Shown here in pieces: positions 13,576-16,670 of a stretch of DNA of 16,670 bases; within the stretch, counting starts at the first letter, position 1, and each line of letters starts with the position of its first letter. Under the pieces are notes generated by a model. It did not search any database, was not told the origin of the DNA, and saw only the letters and a program-made list of their open reading frames with translations. The stretch comes from Methanocorpusculum sp. (GTDB taxonomy: Archaea > Halobacteriota > Methanomicrobia > Methanomicrobiales > Methanocorpusculaceae), in contig DALTWN010000004.1 of the NCBI GenBank assembly GCA_029987045.1, positions 1 through 16,670 on the forward strand, in the 5' to 3' direction. A program made the position numbers and the translations under genes.

Positions 13576-14165
13576 GCGAGCCGGTTCCGGATGCTTGTTT
13601 CAACGAATTCCAGAATGGTCTCTACCGGCAGTGTTGCATCCACCAGAACAAATCTGGACGGATCTTCCTGCATCCGGTCAATATAGTTCTTCTGCACCTG
13701 TTCAAGGAATTCTTTCTGCTCGAAATGTTCGGTTTCCCCTCTTTTCGAGACACGTGCAAGACTGATTTCCGGCGAAATCGTCAGCAGGAACGTCATATCC
13801 GGGCGGATAGACCATCCTTTGTGTACGGCAGTCAACCATGCTTTCGGGTCCGGATGGACATTTTTGAGGGATATCTGCTGGTAGGCGAATCGTGAATCGC
13901 TGTATCTGTCGGAAATAACGAGTTTTCCTTCCTGCAGTGCCGGGCGTACCACCGTTGCAAGGTGAACCGCGTGATCGGCGACAAAAAGTGCGGCTTCCGC
14001 CATCGGGTCGCTGTTTTCTGCAATCGCCGCACGTACGGCATCTCCCAGGTATGGAGATCCAGGTTCCTTGGTGAATACCGGATCGAGATCTGCCAGTCTG
14101 GTTCTGAGTCCGTCATAAAGGGTGGATTTTCCGGATCCATCAATTCCTTCCAGTGTGATTAACAT
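13551..14165 (-). CDS. tmk: Thymidylate kinase
   Basis: A 204-residue dTMP kinase, which phosphorylates dTMP to dTDP for DNA synthesis. The P-loop GIDGSGKST is at 7-15, the DRY-type segment SDRYSDSRFAYQ at about 93-104 holds the substrate-binding Arg and Tyr, and TKEPG precedes the first lid. The length is normal for the family. Its start overlaps the end of the HisA-like gene by 7 nt, so it is the last gene of the cofE operon. Confidence 0.94.
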   Translation of the reverse strand: MLITLEGIDGSGKSTLYDGLRTRLADLDPVFTKEPGSPYLGDAVRAAIAENSDPMAEAALFVADHAVHLATVVRPALQEGKLVISDRYSDSRFAYQQISLKNVHPDPKAWLTAVHKGWSIRPDMTFLLTISPEISLARVSKRGETEHFEQKEFLEQVQKNYIDRMQEDPSRFVLVDATLPVETILEFVETSIRNRLAKKNGIRT

Positions 14166-14827
14166 AGGTCTCCTCTCTGAATAAGGTCAAGCGGAATCAG
14201 TTTCCGATGGACTGCAGTCGAGACGATTGCGCCATCGAATCCGGCATCTTTGAGCATCTGCAGATCATCCATTGACGCGACTCCCCCTCCGTAGAAGAGC
14301 TGTTTGTCGGTACAGTTCCGAAGCTTGATTATCATGTCCCGATCGATGCCGGAACCGGTTCCGACAGATGAAATGTTCAGGATGATATATCCGTCGAATT
14401 TGCATCCAGAGACGCTTTCGAGATAGTCTGTCGGATTTTCTCCATTCGGAATGACCAGTCCGTCCTTGATATCGACACTCAAAAATCCGCCGTCGAACTC
14501 CTCAGGTTCGGCATCCATGGTCTCGGTTCCGACAATGGTGTGAATCGGATGCGGCAGATATTCTTCCGGAATACTGGATCCTCTGTCCACGTAAAGCTCC
14601 CCTACCATTGGTGCCAGTTTGAGGATGGTTTCCGTATGGTCGCCTTCCATCGCGATTCGATCCAGGTCGGCTACGTAGAGATATTTCGGTTTCAGATAGG
14701 CAACATAGGAGAACGGTTCTGCCGATGGCGAAAGACCATCGGTCAGCGGTGTATATTCAGCACGGTTCCCACTTTTTCCATGGACAACCAGTCCGTCTTT
14801 CAGATCCGCTGCAAGTATGAGTTTCAT
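14159..14827 (-). CDS. HisA/HisF-related TIM-barrel protein (COG1411 type)
   Basis: A 222-residue (beta/alpha)8 protein related to HisA and HisF. ILAADLKDGLVVHG at 4-17 and SVDIKDGLVI at 117-126 are the two half-barrel starts, keeping the paired acids Asp8 and Asp119 that act in HisA. FYGGGVASMDDLQML is the phosphate-binding loop near the end. It is shorter than true HisA and differs in sequence; archaeal methanogens carry such paralogues, whose role is not known to me. It is not next to other his genes. It overlaps cofE by 4 nt upstream and tmk by 7 nt downstream. A part in cofactor biosynthesis is conceivable from the cofE link, but unproven. Confidence 0.82.
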   Translation of the reverse strand: MKLILAADLKDGLVVHGKSGNRAEYTPLTDGLSPSAEPFSYVAYLKPKYLYVADLDRIAMEGDHTETILKLAPMVGELYVDRGSSIPEEYLPHPIHTIVGTETMDAEPEEFDGGFLSVDIKDGLVIPNGENPTDYLESVSGCKFDGYIILNISSVGTGSGIDRDMIIKLRNCTDKQLFYGGGVASMDDLQMLKDAGFDGAIVSTAVHRKLIPLDLIQRGDLC

Positions 14828-15561
14828 TTGTGGATCGCTTTTCTGATGAAGTCTTCTTCTTTCGTGAAATAGAGCGAATCATGTCCTTTCCAGGATCCGC
14901 ATCCCGAGAATTTCACTGCAGGGATACCGTTGTTGCTTTCGCCCATGATGAAGTTCGAGAATGCCGCAATCTCATCGACAACGGCTTCTTCTGTGACTTC
15001 GAGTTCGAGGCCGAAGAGGTCATGGTCTCCTCTGAAATCCTTGATGGCAGTCATTCCCGCCCATCCGATTGCAGCGCCGCACTGGCCGCGTCTGAACGCT
15101 CTGCCGCAGGTATCGGTGATGATGACGCCGACTGTCTTATTACAGACGGATTTGATTTCATCGCGGATACGGGTTGCATCCTTCATCGGGTCTTTTGGAA
15201 GAAGAATGATATTTTCTCCTTCGATGTTGCTGTTATCGACTCCGGCATGGACACCTACATGTCCGAAGGGGAGTTCTGCAAGGAAAATCGGGAATTCGGT
15301 AATGATATCGGTTGAAGAATCGAGAATTCCCTGAAGATACCGCGGGTCTTCTCCCGTCTTCTTCGAGATCTCGAGTGCGTGTTCACTGGGTTTGATATCG
15401 GCAAGGGCACGGGTGTATCCGAACGCCTTGGCGACGATGGTCGATGCAATACAGACGATATCGCCGTCGACAAATTCCGTCTTCTTACAGAGAATCTTTG
15501 CGATATTGTCCCCTTTCTGAATAAGAGGGATTCCTTCAATTCCGGTTACCTGGACAGACAT
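14824..15561 (-). CDS. cofE: Coenzyme F420-0:L-glutamate ligase
   Basis: A 245-residue CofE, which adds gamma-linked glutamates to F420-0 with GTP to give F420-2, the hydride carrier of methanogenesis. IEGIPLIQKGDNIAKI at the N-terminus, VGVHAGVDNSN in the middle and DTCGRAFRRGQCGAAIGWAG (the substrate/GTP-binding signature) identify it, with RGDHDLFG following. The length fits the single-domain archaeal enzyme. It heads the overlapping genes cofE, HisA-like, tmk. It lies 44 nt downstream of the TrmB gene on the same strand and has its own TATA-like box in that gap. Confidence 0.95.
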   Translation of the reverse strand: MSVQVTGIEGIPLIQKGDNIAKILCKKTEFVDGDIVCIASTIVAKAFGYTRALADIKPSEHALEISKKTGEDPRYLQGILDSSTDIITEFPIFLAELPFGHVGVHAGVDNSNIEGENIILLPKDPMKDATRIRDEIKSVCNKTVGVIITDTCGRAFRRGQCGAAIGWAGMTAIKDFRGDHDLFGLELEVTEEAVVDEIAAFSNFIMGESNNGIPAVKFSGCGSWKGHDSLYFTKEEDFIRKAIHK

Positions 15562-15580
15562 ACTTTCAGATATGCTTGAA

Positions 15581-15589
15581 TCATATAAA
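15581..15589 (-). promoter_or_regulatory. TATA box of the cofE operon
   Basis: The coding strand reads TTTATATGA centred about 24 nt before the cofE ATG (15561), within the 44-nt gap after trmB. No T-tract lies between the genes, so some read-through from trmB is also possible. Confidence 0.45.
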
Positions 15590-15605
15590 AGAGATTGGTT
15601 TTTCT

Positions 15606-16403
15606 CTATTTGAGTTTGACCAGATATTTCTCCTGATCGGAAAAGAGAATTGATAGTACAAACGGGAATCTCGTGAGCATGACGCTTGCAACTGGTTCGT
15701 TATCCACCAGTTCAATGGCAAGGATATTCCGTCTGTCGGATACGAGTGCAACCATTTCAGCGTGCTGTTTTATTCTTAGATTCAGACTTTCGTCATCAAA
15801 TACGCCCAGATTCTTCCGCAGTGCTTCTTCCTGAATCATATAACACGGATAGTCTATTTTGTCTTTGAGTTCTGCATTCTTGACGATGATATGGAGATTG
15901 ATTCTTTTTCCGAGTTTCTTCAGATCCTGTTTCGTGATCAGTTTGTTGAAGAAATCGGCATCGGAGACGCCGATGAGCAGCTCGTTTCGGGTATTGCGGA
16001 GAATCGCTTTCAGATGGCTTTCGATTGCCATTTGTGAATGCAGTTCGTATGCATGCGGGGATACGGATTCGAGATCGAATACCGGTTTTGTCTCCTGTGC
16101 TTTCAGAAATTCTTCGATACGGTTGAGTTTATCCATCTCTTTTCTGCGCAGAGTAACGAATGCCCGTTCGATATCGATACGTGCATACCGCAGAGGGTTC
16201 TTGTCGATGACGGCTGCAAACCCCTTTTCTTCTAAGCTGTTGAGGGCTTCGTAAATCTTGTTGCGGGGGACATTGCAGGCGGAATGAATGTCATGGACTG
16301 TTGCGTATTTCAGCTGAAAGAGTACGAAATAGACCTGCGCTTCGTAGGATGTCAGGCCGGTTTCGAGCATCGTATCTATAAATGTTGTTTCATTATCTTT
16401 CAT
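15606..16403 (-). CDS. TrmB-family transcriptional regulator
   Basis: A 265-residue TrmB-family regulator. The N-terminal winged helix-turn-helix covers about 12-80, with GLTSYEAQVYFVLFQL, HDIHSACNVPRNKIYEAL (recognition helix) and LEEKGFAAVIDKNPLRYA as the wing. A short coiled linker follows (KEMDKLNRIEEFL), then a regulatory domain of the TrmB C-terminal kind to the end. In other archaea such proteins bind sugars or sense stress; here the ligand is not evident because no transport or sugar gene is adjacent. It lacks a Shine-Dalgarno sequence. A 16-bp palindrome lies 13 nt upstream and may be its own operator. cofE lies 44 nt downstream. Confidence 0.9.
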   Translation of the reverse strand: MKDNETTFIDTMLETGLTSYEAQVYFVLFQLKYATVHDIHSACNVPRNKIYEALNSLEEKGFAAVIDKNPLRYARIDIERAFVTLRRKEMDKLNRIEEFLKAQETKPVFDLESVSPHAYELHSQMAIESHLKAILRNTRNELLIGVSDADFFNKLITKQDLKKLGKRINLHIIVKNAELKDKIDYPCYMIQEEALRKNLGVFDDESLNLRIKQHAEMVALVSDRRNILAIELVDNEPVASVMLTRFPFVLSILFSDQEKYLVKLK

Positions 16404-16415
16404 ATTGTGTCACTT

Positions 16416-16431
16416 TTTATAGTACTATAAA
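16416..16431. promoter_or_regulatory. 16-bp perfect palindrome upstream of the TrmB gene
   Basis: TTTATAGTACTATAAA is its own reverse complement. It starts 13 nt before the TrmB ATG (16403) and contains a TATA-like half (TTTATAGT) whose centre is about 25 nt from that ATG, as for a leaderless promoter. A bound dimeric regulator would block transcription, so autoregulation is likely but unproven. Confidence 0.5.
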
Positions 16432-16563
16432 CAGGGGTTTATCCTGCTTGGTATTAAAGATATGGCTGTTTCTAGCATTTCTGGAATATGCTGTGTACTT
16501 GTTGCATCTATCGGTGTATTCTACAGGAGGATATTCGGGGTGATTTGTGGTTATTTTTGGTAC

Positions 16564-16571
16564 TTTAAAAA
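16564..16571 (+). promoter_or_regulatory. TATA-like element upstream of the partial right-end gene
   Basis: TTTAAAAA, inside the inverted arms TACTTT / AAAGTA (16561-16566 and 16569-16574), lies about 50 nt before the ATG at 16620. It would leave a leader of about 25 nt. The rest of the 216-nt gap between 16404 and 16619 is A/T-rich and shows nothing else I can identify. Confidence 0.3.
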
Positions 16572-16619
16572 GTAACACTCTATTGATATTACCTGGGTTG
16601 TAATTATCTATCTGTAATA

Positions 16620-16670
16620 ATGGAAGGAGAAACATATACTGAAAAACAGACGAGGATTGTGTCGTATCTG
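16620..16670 (+). CDS. Start of a gene truncated by the window end
   Basis: ATG at 16620 opens a frame of 17 codons to the window edge (MEGETYTEKQTRIVSYL). The pattern, a short charged lead followed by a helix such as KQTRIVSYL, is common at the start of winged-helix DNA-binding proteins, but 17 residues are too few to name it. It is divergent from the TrmB gene across a 216-nt gap. Confidence 0.4.
   Translation, partial: MEGETYTEKQTRIVSYL

Noticed and set aside
13305..13895. 196-residue open frame on the plus strand across the CMD and tmk genes
   Set aside because: It overlaps two well-supported genes in other frames, and its Cys/Arg-rich composition is typical of a shadow frame.
16417..16635. 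72-residue open frame on the minus strand at the right end
   Set aside because: It covers the promoter palindrome and the start of the divergent gene, has no recognisable features and unlikely composition.

Overview
The window looks like a chromosomal stretch of a methanogenic archaeon, most likely of the order Methanomicrobiales (a Methanocorpusculum-like organism would fit). Four lines of evidence support this. There is a coenzyme F420 gene (cofE). Several information-processing and signalling genes are of archaeal type: class I lysyl-tRNA synthetase, archaemetzincin, UPF0146, a TrmB regulator and an archaeal OBG-type GTPase. Many genes have a TATA box 20-30 nt before the start codon and no Shine-Dalgarno sequence, suggesting leaderless mRNAs. 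Many gene ends are followed by T-tracts. The assignment rests on reading the sequence alone.

Layout. 1-1635 (+): the 3' part of a tubulin/FtsZ-family GTPase gene, followed 6 nt later by a secreted, membrane-anchored helical protein. 1712-2368 (-): a TrkA-type NAD-binding protein, divergent from rnhB (RNase HII, ending in a PCNA-binding motif). 3067-3465 (-): a UPF0146 protein whose stop overlaps that of rnhB. 3495-5050 (+): archaemetzincin overlapping by 1 nt a standalone Cas1 homologue that seems to have lost catalytic residues; no CRISPR array or other cas gene is in the window. 5139-6314 (+): an OBG/YchF-like GTPase. 6368-6685 (+): a small protein of unknown function. 6799-8316 (+): a sodium:alanine (AGCS) symporter. 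8478-11759 (+): a tight cluster of class I lysyl-tRNA synthetase, an uncharacterised radical SAM protein and cis-prenyltransferase. 11756-13046 (-): an AlkD-like DNA alkylation repair protein overlapping a flavodoxin-fold iron-sulfur-flavoprotein relative. 13174-13530 (+): a carboxymuconolactone-decarboxylase-family protein without its usual Cys/His residues. 13551-15561 (-): cofE, a HisA-like protein and thymidylate kinase as an overlapping operon. 15606-16403 (-): a TrmB-family regulator with a 16-bp perfect palindrome just upstream. 16620-16670 (+): the first codons of a gene running off the end.

Most of the window is ordinary housekeeping. The strongest unusual signal is the apparently inactivated, CRISPR-free Cas1 homologue coupled to archaemetzincin. 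Next are the tubulin-like/membrane-protein pair, the radical SAM enzyme between lysS and uppS, and several promoter palindromes. No rRNA, tRNA, insertion sequence or CRISPR array was recognised.
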